64,000 bases of DNA from Monosporascus cannonballus (Eukaryota > Ascomycota > Sordariomycetes > Xylariales): contig QJNS01000046.1 in NCBI GenBank assembly GCA_004154925.1, positions 186,001 to 250,000 of the forward strand, written 5' to 3'. Positions 51,044 through 62,305 of this stretch are shown here, one piece after another. Numbering within the stretch: the stretch's first letter is position 1; every line of letters begins with the position of its first letter. The notes below the pieces were generated by a model. The model saw only the letters and a list, made by a program, of their open reading frames with translations. It did not search any database and was not told the DNA's origin. The translations under genes and the position numbers were made by a program.

Positions 51044-52041
51044 CTAATAATAGTGCTCTGATTTCTCCAATCCGATAAATGCCAGGCGGTAATATGAAAT
51101 CTCCGTTCCATTGTATAAGAGGAGCCTCCCAGAATCCTTCTCGCGGGTGGCCTCATCAATCTCGGCCCGAGGAACCGTTAGCAGCTATTCTCCTATAAAA
51201 CCGCGCGGCTCGGGGGATGACTTACCCGCTTCAGAATGCCGCTGACGCTGACCTTGACGGGAACGACCGCCCGGCCCATGCCGAAAAACTTAGCGCCAGG
51301 GTTGCCCATATCCGTCTCAATAAAACTGTGACCGAAAGATACTGTCAGGGAAATGCATCGAACGGATATGCCGGAATACACTAAAGAAAGGGTGGGAGGT
51401 TATGTTGGATGAGAAGATCAGGTGACTCTGCTTACCCAGGATCGCAGACGAAACTAGTTAGCCATTCGGTCTCTAACTGGCAACGGCGCACGCCATAGTT
51501 GAGCGCAACCTTGGAAGCGCCGTAGGAGCCGAGGAGGAAAGGGGGCTTGTCCTTGAGGTTCTGGATGCTCGCGGCGAACGTCGTGACGAACCTGGGCGCC
51601 CCGGTCCCTGGAGGTCGACCATCTTCTTCACCAGGGGGTACGTGACCCTGAACAGGGAGACGGGGCCGCCGGTGTTGACCTCGGACATCTCGCGCGGGTC
51701 CCTGAGGTCGATATCCTCCACGCGAGCGAATACGTTCGAGATGTCCGCGTTGGCTATCACGATATCGAGCTGGTCGATCTCCTGGGCCTGCTCTGCCTCG
51801 ACGGCTGCCTCTGCATCCGTGTCTACCATGCTCTCGACCTTGATGAGATTCACGGACAAATCTTCCGCAGCAGGACAGGCCTTGAGGGAGGCGGCAGCTA
51901 AAGAATTCGGACCGCGCACGACCGTGATCGAATCCTGAAAAAAAGGTGTTGAGCACCCGCTTTGACTGATTACCGAAATGATTATGCCATCAGGATTCAC
52001 TTAGCCCGAGCGGCTTCCGTAATCAAGACAGTGGTAGCCAT
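51044..52041 (-). pseudogene. Short-chain dehydrogenase/reductase (SDR) pseudogene
   Basis: SDRs are NAD(P)-dependent oxidoreductases. From the minus-strand ATG at 52,041 the frame reads MATTVLITEAARAK and stops. The glycine-rich cofactor motif (usually TGxxxGxG after LIT) is lost. Coding resumes as LDIVIANADISNVFARVEDI and VNTGGPVSLFRVTYPLV. A 1-bp frameshift near 51,605 moves it to FVTTFAASIQNLKDKPPFL and the active-site block YGASKVALNY. The Y-x3-K pair is intact. After plausible introns (donors at about 51,435 and 51,225) follow HSFIETDMGNPGAKFFGMG and EATREKDSGRLLLYNG, the normal C-terminus ending at 51,044. The lost motif, premature stop and frameshift make it non-functional. The surrounding base composition is normal. 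Confidence 0.75.
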
Positions 52042-53202
52042 CGTACAGATCTCTGATTTTGTCAGTCTGCTTCGTGAGAGAGACAGGTCTTGGCTTTGAA
52101 AAAGAAGTGCTATCGGCTTCTGGCGTTTAAGCATCTCGGGCGTAGTGACCTCACGTTACGAAGTAGACTTATGTAGGCAAAAGGACGAACCGGTTCGCCG
52201 TTCGATTCTGAAAAATATACTTCTTGCTATCTGGTAATCGCATATATATATTTAGCATCCAGGCATCGTGTATGGCGGCAAACCACCGGAAGTGTAGAGA
52301 GAAGTATTTGGCGCTCCAGTCTAATAGTCGTGCCATTTCCATGCAGCGTAAGTCGCCCATCTCACCTAGATAATGGTAGCCACGGAGATTGAACGTTGAG
52401 TGCCGACTCAATTCGACCGTGAACCGTTAAGCAAACAGACTCGCCGTGGAAAGCAAGGGTATGTCTTAATTATCAACTCGCAGACCAGGGTAGCGCCAAT
52501 TTACAGCATTTCAACCTATTTTTGTTTCTAGGATGGATAGTTGTTTCTTCCACGGAATGCCGTAGCGCCTCGCGGACCCCCTGACTCGACCCCCCGAGTG
52601 GGCCCGTATCTCTGTCCTGCCGCTATGATATCGAATTTTGCCTGTTATTTACCTGTTTATACGAGGGCTGGATTCAAGAACGTATTTCCATAAGCCCCAA
52701 TGGGGGATTGCAGTGCGTGGGACCGAACCCAAAAGAAGAGCGTTCTCCTACGACCCCTACTAGGTGGCCTTTTAACGACCGGGATGGGTTAATGATGAAT
52801 TTAAGGGGTGATAAAGACTCGAAATGTTCCCATTAACCTAAAGCGGCTCCGGCGCCATTGGACATATAACCCTATAGAATGGCCAAACGAGGTATTCGAC
52901 TGTCTTGGAGGATGATGGCAGTGGAAAGGTTCCAACCTAGGTCATTTCCGAAACCAACCCTCGCTATATTTAGTGGTTGACTGGCCCATCAAGGCATCTC
53001 TTCACTGTGGAGTCCTAAAGATAGACTCACTTTCGTATCTCACAACTTAGTCAACCTTAACTCCCGATCCCTGCTTGACCTACGCGCGCCGCTCACGATA
53101 CTCCCTGCTTGCTTCCTACTAGTACACTCTGGCCCCATGATAGGAGCCGCTCATATTCCATACAAGACACCCATCCAAAATTACAACACTGCGAGGGGAT
53201 CT
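52042..53202. other. Intergenic region without a supported gene
   Basis: No frame longer than about 80 codons and none with a motif. It lies upstream of the SDR pseudogene and downstream of the GFA gene. Some stretches are AT-richer (52,190-52,260), but there is no repeat match elsewhere in the window. Confidence 0.5.
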
Positions 53203-53814
53203 CTACTCCTTGATCTCCCTTTTCTGAAATAGTCCTGTACAGTCCAGTTAGCAATCCAGACCCGGTACCCATCGACGCATCTGTAAGGACGCACCTTGGA
53301 TCTCCGGCATCCACGGGTCCCTTAGCTTGCCGAAGAATTCACCCTTGGGCTGGACCTGCGCCCGCGGGTGGTCTTCCATCGTGCCGTAGAAGACATAGAT
53401 ATGATCACCGGCGTTCGCCTAGCTACCGTCAGCACTTTCACGTGAGGAACCTCTTCCCCCCTGAAACCCTTTTCCAGCCTCTTCTCCCCCCGCCTACGAC
53501 TTGATCATCATCATCACTACTAAGTTTTTACTTACCCCGTACTCGAGCAAAGGGCCGCCACACGTGCCGCAGAACTCGCGGTGCAGGAACGTGCCGCTGC
53601 CGTTGTCAGCCTCGTGGACGCGGACCTGGTCGCGGCCCTGCTTGATCTCGAAGGCCGACTTCGGGATCTTGGTCGTGATTCCGTGCTCGCCGCCCGTGAA
53701 CTTCTTGCAGTTGCCGCAGTGGCAGATGCTAGTGCGCGCCTGCGAGTGCGGGTCGTCCAGCGTGATGGTGTAGCGGACCGCGCCGCAGTAGCAGCCGCCG
53801 GGGAGGGGTGTCAT
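53203..53814 (-). CDS. GFA/CENP-V-type zinc-binding protein, 144 aa
   Basis: This belongs to the Mss4-like GFA fold (glutathione-dependent formaldehyde-activating enzyme/CENP-V family), small cytosolic proteins with two zinc sites. The first exon (53,814-53,536) reads GGCYCGAVRYTI, then CHCGNCKKFTGG and FCGTCGGPLLEYG, giving the paired C-x-C and C-x2-C ligands. Exon 2 (53,418-53,295) starts ANAGDHIYVFYGTMED and includes KGEFFGKLRDPWMPEI. Exon 3 (53,234-53,203) ends GLFQKREIKE. The introns have GTAAGT...CTAG and GTGCGT...GCTAAC...CAG, and phases agree (279 + 124 + 32 = 435 nt). The length is usual for the family. The substrate is unknown; formaldehyde-glutathione chemistry is proven only for some members. 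Confidence 0.85.
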
Positions 53815-54448
53815 CGCCGCTGCGCCGGTTGAGAACCGCTGGACTTGGGATCGGGTGGCTGGCGCGTTGCCGGATGAGCTAGAGATGATCTGGAATCCGA
53901 GGCGGTGGTAAGTCTGGAAGTTGTTGAGGTGATTGGTACTCCTGAACTTCTGAGTATTACGCTAAGCCTTGGTAGGGTTCGTGTAATCATCACAAATTGA
54001 ACACCTTGATGCTTAGATGATACTTCGAGGGTTGGATATAGTATGAGAAATAGTTAATCATTTTATTCGCTTGTGCGCTATAGAAGTTGAAGCTTATGAC
54101 GACATCAAAGGGTCTCGACCCCATGGGATTATGACGTCATCTGGCGATCTGCCCCGCAACATTCAACGCCTATCCGATTTCCGATCAGATACTCAGTAAG
54201 ATATCAACACCACATAAGGCACATAGTTTGAGTCGATGATGGGAAACTCTACCGTGGTATGTGGTTCAGGCTGCATGCACGTTGAATGCGTCTGAGTGAA
54301 TAGGCGTTGGTCGATTCCAGAAGGAATCCCCTCGGCTATCCTATCAGAGTAAGACGCGAAGAGGTACAACCATGACGACGTAGCCACAAGGTCGTCTGTT
54401 GTGGGGATAGTATTTATGACCATTGAGCGTTGAACAGTTCAAATACGT
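53815..54448. other. Intergenic region
   Basis: Contains the promoter of the GFA gene (minus) and the 3' region of the zinc-knuckle gene. No supported gene. Confidence 0.5.
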
Positions 54449-56083
54449 TTATAGTCTGCGGTCGGGTCCCTCTTCTGCTTTCGGCGCGACAGGACTACCG
54501 TTCTGCAAGCATTCAGAGCATCTCATACCTACGAAGTACTCCTTCGACTCCCTATTTCTGGCCCTCCCGCACTCCCTGCAGTGATTAGTGCACAGGAAGC
54601 GATCGCAGGACTTGGCCGGGCATTCGACTTTCCATCGGCAATCCTGGGTTAGATGGTTCTGGCCGCAGCGGCATTGCTGCAAGTGGCACTTCCTGCCCGT
54701 GTGGCCTCTGAGTCCGCACATGCAGCAGCGATGGGTACATAACATGGCATTCTTGTGCTTGAAGTGACCGGACGGGTAGGGTGAGCCGCAGCTTCGACTA
54801 CATCGCACGAAGCAGTTGGAGACGGTATGGTACTGTGGAAATGGCCGGCATTTGCATCGATTTACCGGCTTGACCGGACAGCAATCGGCCTTATGATCCT
54901 TGGAGTTGCAGTAGCCGCAGTTCGACAGGCATGTCTTTGCTTGATGATCGTATCTGGTGCAGTTCGCACATTGGCGTTCAGGGACTCTCTTTGAACATGA
55001 CTTAGGCGGGTCCTTGTCGGATGCCACCTGTGGTCTCTCTCGGAACATGGCCCGGATGTGCGAGCGACTCAGGCTTCTTCTCCGGGAAAATTTGTCAAGT
55101 TCGGACAATGGTCGTCGAGGGAATATTATATGACGGTCCCTCCAGTTGACGGAGCAATGGGACCCGGGCGGAGGCAAGCTACTGCGCCGACGTGGTTTAC
55201 TACGGATAATGCAATCCACATCGTTAAGCGAAATATCATCGTATCTCCCAGGATAACCGGTCCTCAAAGGCCTGATGATCCTGTGGAGAGACTCCCGCAG
55301 GTGGTAAAAGAAGTTCTCCCTTCGCAAGACAATAAGACAAGATTCAATGTAGAACAGCGAAACCGTCTGTCCGTGAATCGAGTATTGATGGCCCCCGGAG
55401 TAGAGGTGAAGACGGTGCTGCACCTCCAGGTTCGGCTCATAGCTTTTCAGGCAGTCTATCATATCTCTCTTCCATCCCGAAGAAGAGTCAGACTCCCTCT
55501 TGCCGAGATTCTTGTCCAGATGTTCCATGTACTTGAGGAATGCCAGCAGCGCAGGATCCATCTCTAGAAAATGGCGTTGTACAAGTCCGTAAATTATCTC
55601 ATCCAAAGCCGGGAACGAATGAAACCTGTCCGACTGGAGATTCTGACAATGATACCACCGCGCAACGGGTGTCGGTGGGGGCGTATCCCAGTGCCAGCCC
55701 AGAAATTCCATCTCTAGATCGGAGAGTTCCTCGGCGCCCCACTTCGTGGCAAGCAATCTACTAGCGGTCTGAAGGTCACGCCCGAGTACACGATCCTGGG
55801 CTTTGGCGTAGCTGAAAGGTGAACCCTTAGACCTTGTTCCCAGATATGTCTTGCCTTTGACACGACAAGTTCGCATATAGTCCTCCATGATTCGGTTCAC
55901 CATTATGTCGCGTTTCCCTAGGGGACGATGCGCGTAGCGGCTGAAATCCAGGTCCAAGCCGTTCAGCGGGTAATGCACATCATTTCGAATTCGTGCTCTG
56001 TCCAAGTCGGCTCCCGCCTGGCACTCTTTTGCAGCTTTGCCGACATCGTTACTTGGATCTCCAGAGAGCTGTCTCGCGGCCAT
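54449..56083 (-). CDS. CCHC zinc-knuckle protein, 544 aa, unknown function
   Basis: This is an uninterrupted frame from the ATG at 56,083 to the TAG at 54,449. Residues 1-330 form an alpha/beta-looking domain without a motif I can name. It contains GWHWDTPPPTPVARWYHC and LLAFLKYMEHLDKNLGK. An Arg/Ser-rich linker follows (about 300-365). From residue 372 the protein is cysteine-rich. Two clear C-x2-C-x4-H-x4-C knuckles are CANCTRYDHQAKTC (372-385) and CMCGLRGHTGRKC with its preceding Cys (453-466). Further related clusters are CGYCNSKDHKADC and CRCGQNHLTQDC. Such knuckles bind single-stranded RNA or DNA. A domesticated Gag-like origin is conceivable, but there is no RT, protease or LTR nearby. 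Base composition is normal and no RIP stops are present. Confidence 0.85.
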   Translation of the reverse strand: MAARQLSGDPSNDVGKAAKECQAGADLDRARIRNDVHYPLNGLDLDFSRYAHRPLGKRDIMVNRIMEDYMRTCRVKGKTYLGTRSKGSPFSYAKAQDRVLGRDLQTASRLLATKWGAEELSDLEMEFLGWHWDTPPPTPVARWYHCQNLQSDRFHSFPALDEIIYGLVQRHFLEMDPALLAFLKYMEHLDKNLGKRESDSSSGWKRDMIDCLKSYEPNLEVQHRLHLYSGGHQYSIHGQTVSLFYIESCLIVLRRENFFYHLRESLHRIIRPLRTGYPGRYDDISLNDVDCIIRSKPRRRSSLPPPGSHCSVNWRDRHIIFPRRPLSELDKFSRRRSLSRSHIRAMFRERPQVASDKDPPKSCSKRVPERQCANCTRYDHQAKTCLSNCGYCNSKDHKADCCPVKPVNRCKCRPFPQYHTVSNCFVRCSRSCGSPYPSGHFKHKNAMLCTHRCCMCGLRGHTGRKCHLQQCRCGQNHLTQDCRWKVECPAKSCDRFLCTNHCRECGRARNRESKEYFVGMRCSECLQNGSPVAPKAEEGPDRRL

Positions 56084-57345
56084 GTGAGATCACTCCGGTC
56101 TCTTGCTGTTAGCTCTTTGTGCAGATGGAACGTAGCTCGAACGGAGATTCCTCGGTCCGGTCAACCGTGGTAGGAGACGCGGACAACGCTTCCAAAGCTT
56201 ATGGAGCCTGGGTATCCCGGTATCCACTGCCGTCCCACAGAAGGCGTCAAAGGGAGGACGGATTCTCGTTTCCGTATTTCAACGCTGACTATACCCGGAG
56301 TTTCGGGTCGTCGTTCATTGGTCGTTGACTCAGGACCCTGCAGTATGGGCAGCTGTTGTGGAAGGTTCGTCCACCGCTACCATATGGCCCCGGAGTTCTA
56401 CTTTGCGGGGCGCGGGGGCGATAAGGCTGGCCAGCCCTAGTCAGCTTAGAATCAGTGTCGTGGGATTGGTCCGAAGGTCTCGCTCCAGATGGGCCTTAAT
56501 GACTGCAGGCACACCAGGCCAAGTGCTTAGCCGTTCTTGTTTAGGTTCCGAAGCCTCTAACGGACTACGCGGGCCGTCGCCAAGAACCAACTTTGGACAA
56601 ACAGCAATAGTCTCCGAGAACGAATTAGGAATGTACTGTTTTCAACGTCCATGAGCTCAACTTAGCTGGTCTTTCGCATGGCTTACTCGCGTCGGACTCC
56701 GCTCTCTTCTCTATCTGGGGAGGTTATGTCATTAAGCGATTTGGAAGCTGGGGTGATGGGGACAGATCTTAAAAATTAAATAAACACTGAAGATAGCGGG
56801 CGAACTGGTGCCGCGTGATGGCGTCAGATATCCCACCGGGCTCGGGACAGTGGCGTTTTTCGTTTATGTGATGCTGATGAAGGACCGTAGGGTGGCTCGC
56901 TCCCTCGACCCAACTGGGTGTGGCATCGCCAAATACCCCTTGACAATACTAAGCTTTCTGGCGGGAAAAGGTGTGGGCCATTTTCAAGGACATGGACAAC
57001 TCATCTATTTCCCTAAAACACCGGCCCATAATCCCCATTCATACCTAGCATCCTTATCAAAAATTCTCCGTTAGCTCCCAAATAACATGTCCGGAGATTC
57101 CGCTAGCCCTCTATTGCATCAGGCCCGTCTAACCGGGTAGAATTCCCGTCCTATCAGGATCCCGAGAGATGCCAGTACCCACCCAGTCGTCCTTCAGTCT
57201 CACGTGTGCTGCTCCAGTTGCCCCCGCGCTTGACCAAGGTATGGCATCCATATAAGCTGCCGGTCTGCCTGCGGGACGTCGATCACTTCTTGTTCCTTCA
57301 TAGGTGTAGTATCCTAGGCATCGCGAGGTTGTGATTGACAACAAC
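56084..57345 (+). promoter_or_regulatory. Divergent intergenic region upstream of cellobiose dehydrogenase
   Basis: About 1.26 kb between the zinc-knuckle gene (minus) and the dehydrogenase gene (plus). Frames here have no support. TATAAG at 57,251-57,256 lies 90 bp before the dehydrogenase ATG and is a fair TATA box. GCGGGG occurs twice near 56,404-56,416 and CTGGGG near 56,749. These fit the SYGGRG core bound by the carbon-catabolite repressor CreA/CRE1, a regulator expected for such a gene, but six-base sites also arise by chance. Confidence 0.4.
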
Positions 57346-60300
57346 ATGGGTCTCTTTCAGACTCTTCTGCCACTGCTACTTGCAGTTGGCTCCAGTGGGT
57401 GCTCATATCTGTTTGTGCTTGTGGTGACTAATCAGAAAATAGATGTTCGACTATGTCTTGGACAGAGCGGCACGCCGACAGTGTACACTGATCCCAAGAC
57501 TGGCATCATTTTTGACACCTGGATCGTGCCGGATAGGAACTCGGCTCCTCGCGGAACCTTCGGGGGTATGACCTTCGGTGTCGCGCTTCCCTCTAACGCG
57601 CTACAAGTTGACGCCAACGAGTTTATCGGTATACTGGTAATTCCGCCTAGTGTCTGTATTCTGGGATCCTGCTGATGTGTTGAAGCAATGCCCATCCAAC
57701 AGCACTGCCTTGACGGGATGGTGTGGAGTCTCGCTCGGCGGGCCCATGACCAACAGCTTGTTGCTTACAGCGTGGCCGTACAAAGATGAGGTTCTGACAT
57801 CCTTCCGCTTCGCTACCGGCTATGTCGCTCCAGAGTTGTATACTGGAAATGCGAAATTGACCCAGATTTCGTCCAGCGCCAACCAGACCCACTACAGTGT
57901 TATATTCCGTTGTCAAAACTGCTTGTCGTGGAATCAAAGCGGAGCCTCAGGTTCGGCGTCGACGAGCAGCGGCGTCCTGGTCCTGGGCTGGGCCAACGCC
58001 TTCCCGGCCCCTACGGAACCCGAATGCGCAAGTGAAGCTTCCTTTCCCCAGCACAACAATGGAGAGGGTATTTTCGGTGCTCAGCTCGACAGCAACGCCG
58101 CCAACCCTTCCTATTCCAAGTGGGCCGAGTTGGCTACGGCGACCGTCACCGGCTCCTGCGGAGATGCCACGCCCACCACCACATCATCGACAACGGCCGG
58201 GCCCACTGCTACCGGGGTGCCGGTCCCGACAGGGTCCGTCTACGACTACATCGTCGTTGGATCCGGCGCTGGTGGAATTACCGTGGCCGATAAGTTGAGC
58301 GAAGCTGGAAAGAAGGTGCTCCTCATCGAAAAGGGACCGCCATCCTCTGGAAGATGGGGAGGCAACATGAAGCCCGAGTGGCTTGAGGGTACTAACTTGA
58401 CTCGTTTCGATGTTCCTGGCCTTTGCAACGAGATCTGGGTTAACTCGAATGGCATTGCTTGTACCGATACTGACCAGATGGCCGGCTGCGTTGTCGGTGG
58501 TGGTACCGCTGTAAACGCCGGCCTGTGGTGGAAGGTTTGTCTCCATCATTCTCAGCACTTGGCAAGCAGCGCTAAGCACGGAAATAGCCATATGAACTTG
58601 ATTGGGATTATAACTTCCCTAACGGGTGGAAGGCCAAGGATATGAAGGCCGCTACCGACAGGGTATTTTCTCGGATTCCCGGTAGTGACACGCCATCTAT
58701 GGATGGCAAGAGATACCTTCAACAAGGGTTTGATGTCCTGGCCCGCGGTCTGAAGTCCTCCGGTTGGAAGGAGGTTACAGCCAACAATGTCCCCAACCAG
58801 AAGCACCGCACGTTCTCTCACTCACCTTTCATGTTCATGAACGGCGAGAGAGGTGGAGTCATGGCCACTTACCTAGTCTCCGCCAACAAGCGATCAAACT
58901 TCGACTTATGGACGAACACTGCAGTCAAGCGAGTTATCCGAAGCGGCGGCCATATTACTGGTGTCGAGGTTGAGGCCTTCAGGAACGGTGGGTACCAGGG
59001 AGTCGTTAAGACGACGGCCGTCACTGGCCGCGTGATCCTCTCCGCCGGCACGTTTGGCTCCGCCAAGATCCTGTTGAGAAGTATGATTTTTTTCCCCCGG
59101 TGTGTCTCATATAAGTCTGTCTTACATGTCGGTATAGGTGGAATTGGGCCTGTCGACCAGTTAGAGGTCGTTAAAAGATCCACTGACGGGCCAACCATGA
59201 TTTCAAACTCTGACTGGATTGAACTCCCTGTCGGTTACAATTTGGAAGACCACACAAACGTTTGTTTATCTCCTCCAGCAACCCCACCGGCATCAGTTGC
59301 GCCCTTCGCTCACTTGTTACGTAGACCGATGTCGTTATTTCGCACCCTGATGTCGTATTCTACGACTTCTACGAGGCCTATGATAACCCGATCCCAGCTG
59401 ACAAGAATATGTATCTGGGTAAGGAAAGGGAGTCACCTCCCAACGCATTACTGGGCTAACTGTAGAATAGGCAAGCGCTCTGGTATTCTGGCCCAAGCCG
59501 CCCCGAACATCGGCCCACTGTGAGTAAAGGTCCACAAATCCTCGTTTGGCCACACCTAATATATTACAGGTTCTGGGAAGAGATCAAGGGTGCCGATGGT
59601 GTCGTCCGCCAGCTACAATGGACAGCTCGTGTCGAGGGCAGTCTCGATACACCTAACGGCAGTATGTCTCCTCCACTAGGATCCTCGGATCTTCCGTTGC
59701 TGACAAAACTAGTTGCCATGACGATGAGTCAGTACCTGGGCCGTGGTGCCAAGTCCAGAGGTCGTATGACAATCACACCTGCCCTGACGACCGTTGTCTC
59801 TACCAACCCCTATCTCCGTGACAACAACGACGTTCAAGCAGTCATTCAGGGCATCAAGAGCCTCAAGGACGCTCTCAAGGACGTCCCTAATCTCGTCTGG
59901 AACCATCCGTCAGATGATCAGACCGTCGAGGACTATGTGAACAACGTAAGTACCACGGAGCAGTCAAGGCTAGATCCCAGTGCTAGATCTTCTTCAGATG
60001 CTCGTGTCGTACACCAACAGACGGTCCAATCACTGGATCGGTAAGCATCTACGCGCAGTCCAACAAGACGAGGAGGTTCTGACTGACATGATACAGGCAC
60101 CAACAAGCTCGGAACCGACGACGGCCGAAACAGGGGTACTTCCGTGGTTGACCTCAACACCAAGGTCTACGGCACGGACAACTTGTTCGTCGTGGACGCC
60201 AGCATTTTCCCCGGTCACGTCACTACGAATCCCCAGGCGTATGTCATAATTGCCGCGGAGCGCGCGTCCGAGAGGATCCTAGCGCTGCCCGCCAACAAGG

Positions 60301-60467
60301 CGCAGCGCCGCTTCGAACAGTGCGGTGGCAAGCTGTGGACTGGCAGCTTCACGTGTCAGGAACCGTACACCTGCACGTACCAGAATGACTATTACTCGCA
60401 GGTGAGTAATTATTAAGTCCATCCCCTAAACTTGAGCGCCATTACTGACTTTCACCAGTGTCTCTGA
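57346..60467 (+). CDS. Cellobiose dehydrogenase, class II with C-terminal CBM1
   Basis: This secreted haem-flavoprotein oxidises cellobiose to its lactone and passes electrons to lytic polysaccharide monooxygenases. A signal peptide ([12 protein letters not shown]) is followed by a cytochrome domain from [15 protein letters not shown]. The probable haem ligands are Met in GGMTFG (residue about 75) and His in QHNNGEG (about 219). Next are a Thr/Pro linker, the FAD domain from residue about 282 ([20 protein letters not shown]), catalytic His in SNHWIGT (about 753) and Asn in TTNPQ (about 798), then CBM1 ([15 protein letters not shown] ... YYSQCL). Exons: 57,346-57,636; 57,686-58,534; 58,588-59,080; 59,138-59,259; 59,325-59,418; 59,471-59,519; 59,570-59,661; 59,713-59,945; 59,998-60,040; 60,097-60,401; 60,459-60,467. 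All are GT-AG and in phase, giving 859 aa. The N-terminus is about 20 residues long for the family, so a further small intron near 57,400-57,470 is likely. Confidence 0.95.
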
Positions 60468-61064
60468 GAAGAGTGCCGGAATACTGTCAACTATATCTAT
60501 TCTATAGTACATATATACGTTCAAGAGATCCATACCCACTTCGTCCGCCGCCCCCTGTCTGAGTGATTGTCTCTCCGTGTATATCAATATTCCGTCTATT
60601 AGTAACAAGCTCATCCTCTCTGAATCTCCAGGAGCATCATTTGATATAGTTCTCCAAAGGAATTAATGAACCAGCATCGTTAAATGGATAAGTTATCATT
60701 GATATAATGTCTGAATCGTGCCGAAGCTTCCCAGAAAAGCGTCGCAGGGATATCCAATGACTATAGGCCTCTATGAATTTGCCAGGTAAACCCCGTGTGT
60801 ACACAAATTTGTCCTGACATCGCCTTGTCTCTTCTGAGGAATTAGGACATCTATGCGTAATTATGCTAATTATACCTCAAGGACAATCTTATATATGAAT
60901 TAAAGTAATTAAACTCAAAGAAAGAGAGTGGTAGTCATCGATCCATTGTCCAGAGACAACTTTTATTCCCGGTTTCGGACATTCACTCGAGACAGGATCA
61001 GACTTTCCTCTACTTGATTTCGAAGGCCCTCATTATAGTCTGTACAAGATGTTTCGTCGACACG
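60468..61064. other. Intergenic region
   Basis: The 3' flank of the dehydrogenase gene and upstream region of the kinase pseudogene. AT-richer than the genes but without repeat matches. No supported gene. Confidence 0.5.
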
Positions 61065-62305
61065 ATGGAAAACAGGGTCTTAAACGTTAAGCATAATGCC
61101 AAGCCGCAAACTAAACAGATTCCCGGCCAAGACAAGGTCTCTCCCAAGGCGGTCACGGAGGCCAGATATCTCCTGGAGAACTTCGAACTTGCAAAAGAGA
61201 AGCGCTTCCACTTTGAGAGGATCACTGCCGAAGGCCCCTTCGGGGTTACGTTTAAGATGAGGATGTGGGAAAAGCCGTCCCTGACCCTCGAGATGAAACC
61301 CGTAAGGAGGTTCGTGATGAAGATGTCCTTGAACGAGAAGGGCCGTGAAAATATCAGCCGGGAAATTGAATTTCTGCGAGTATGTGCCCAAGTAGCAGGG
61401 GATAATTAACAGCTTTCTAATACCACTCCCAGACATTTCAGGGGGCCATCCCATATATCTGAACCCTTTCATATCGATGTTACAGAATCCGGAAATACAT
61501 TAGAATAACTGAATGGTCCAACATTAGTCATTGAATGGCTCGATAATGGTCTCCTTTACGACTTCATCGAGAGGGTAGGCGACTGGGGCAAGCCGTTGCC
61601 AAACCGAATGCTTTGGAGGTTGTTCCTATGCCGTAAGTGTATGGACTGTGTCTTTGTTAATTAGTCCAAGCTGAAGACATCATTATAGTTTGTCGATTCC
61701 TCGTTGCCCTGGCTTGGCACCCTGAGAAAGACGGAAAGTTGCCGCCAGAGATAGAAGCACTCCCAAAGCCTAATGATCAGGGCAATCGCCCACCTAAGTC
61801 CCGTATTATTCATGGAGACCTACATAGTAGGAATAGTAAGAGTCTGGACTATTATTTCGAAGGAAAGTAGTTTACTTACCTACTCAACTAGTTATGATTC
61901 ACAACTTCGAAGAACACGAGCACAAAGATGTCCCAATGATAAAGCTCATTGACGTCGGAATGAGCCGCGAACTCCGCAAAATAGAGTGAGTCGTTTCATA
62001 CACTCATGGGTTTATGATACTCAAGGCCTCTTAGAAGGATACCAAATGCGGCCGTCAAAACAAATATGTTAGACATCAGAAAGGTCATGTTGGCTTTCCT
62101 CGGGTGTAGCCACCGCGGCGGCGCGTCGGACATGAAGGTAATCTACCGGGGCCAAGAGAAAACCATCAAGTCATTTGCGAGAGATATAGACCGCCTGAGC
62201 CCGACGTATAAAGCCCCAGCCGCCATCGTAGCCCGTCATAAAGAGAAGTTGGAAAACCTGGACCCGGATATTGTGAGACCCTGCATCACACACAGAAGCA
62301 TATAA
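61065..62305 (+). pseudogene. Protein-kinase-like pseudogene, 3' end replaced by a Copia LTR
   Basis: Exon 1 (61,065-61,379, ATG context ACGATGG) encodes a glycine-loop-like ITAEGPFGVTFKMRM and the lysine strand RRFVMKMSL. Exon 2 (to 61,632) starts out of phase with exon 1 by any visible splice site. It carries a TAA inside SGNTLE*LNGPTLVIEWLDNG. Exon 3 (61,689-61,835) and exon 4 (61,892-61,985) restore the catalytic loop HGDLHSRNIMI and a metal-binding LIDVGMSREL (DVG in place of DFG). Exon 5 (62,035-62,305) is helical. The kinase-fold assignment is firm; the substrate is unknown. From 62,272 on, the frame runs inside the Copia LTR, so the last ~11 codons (VRPCITHRSI) are transposon sequence. 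The phase break, nonsense codon and LTR truncation argue for a dead gene. Confidence 0.75.

Noticed and set aside
56119..57074. Plus-strand frames of 69-109 codons between the zinc-knuckle and dehydrogenase genes
   Set aside because: No motif, no start context, no splice continuation; treated as promoter DNA.
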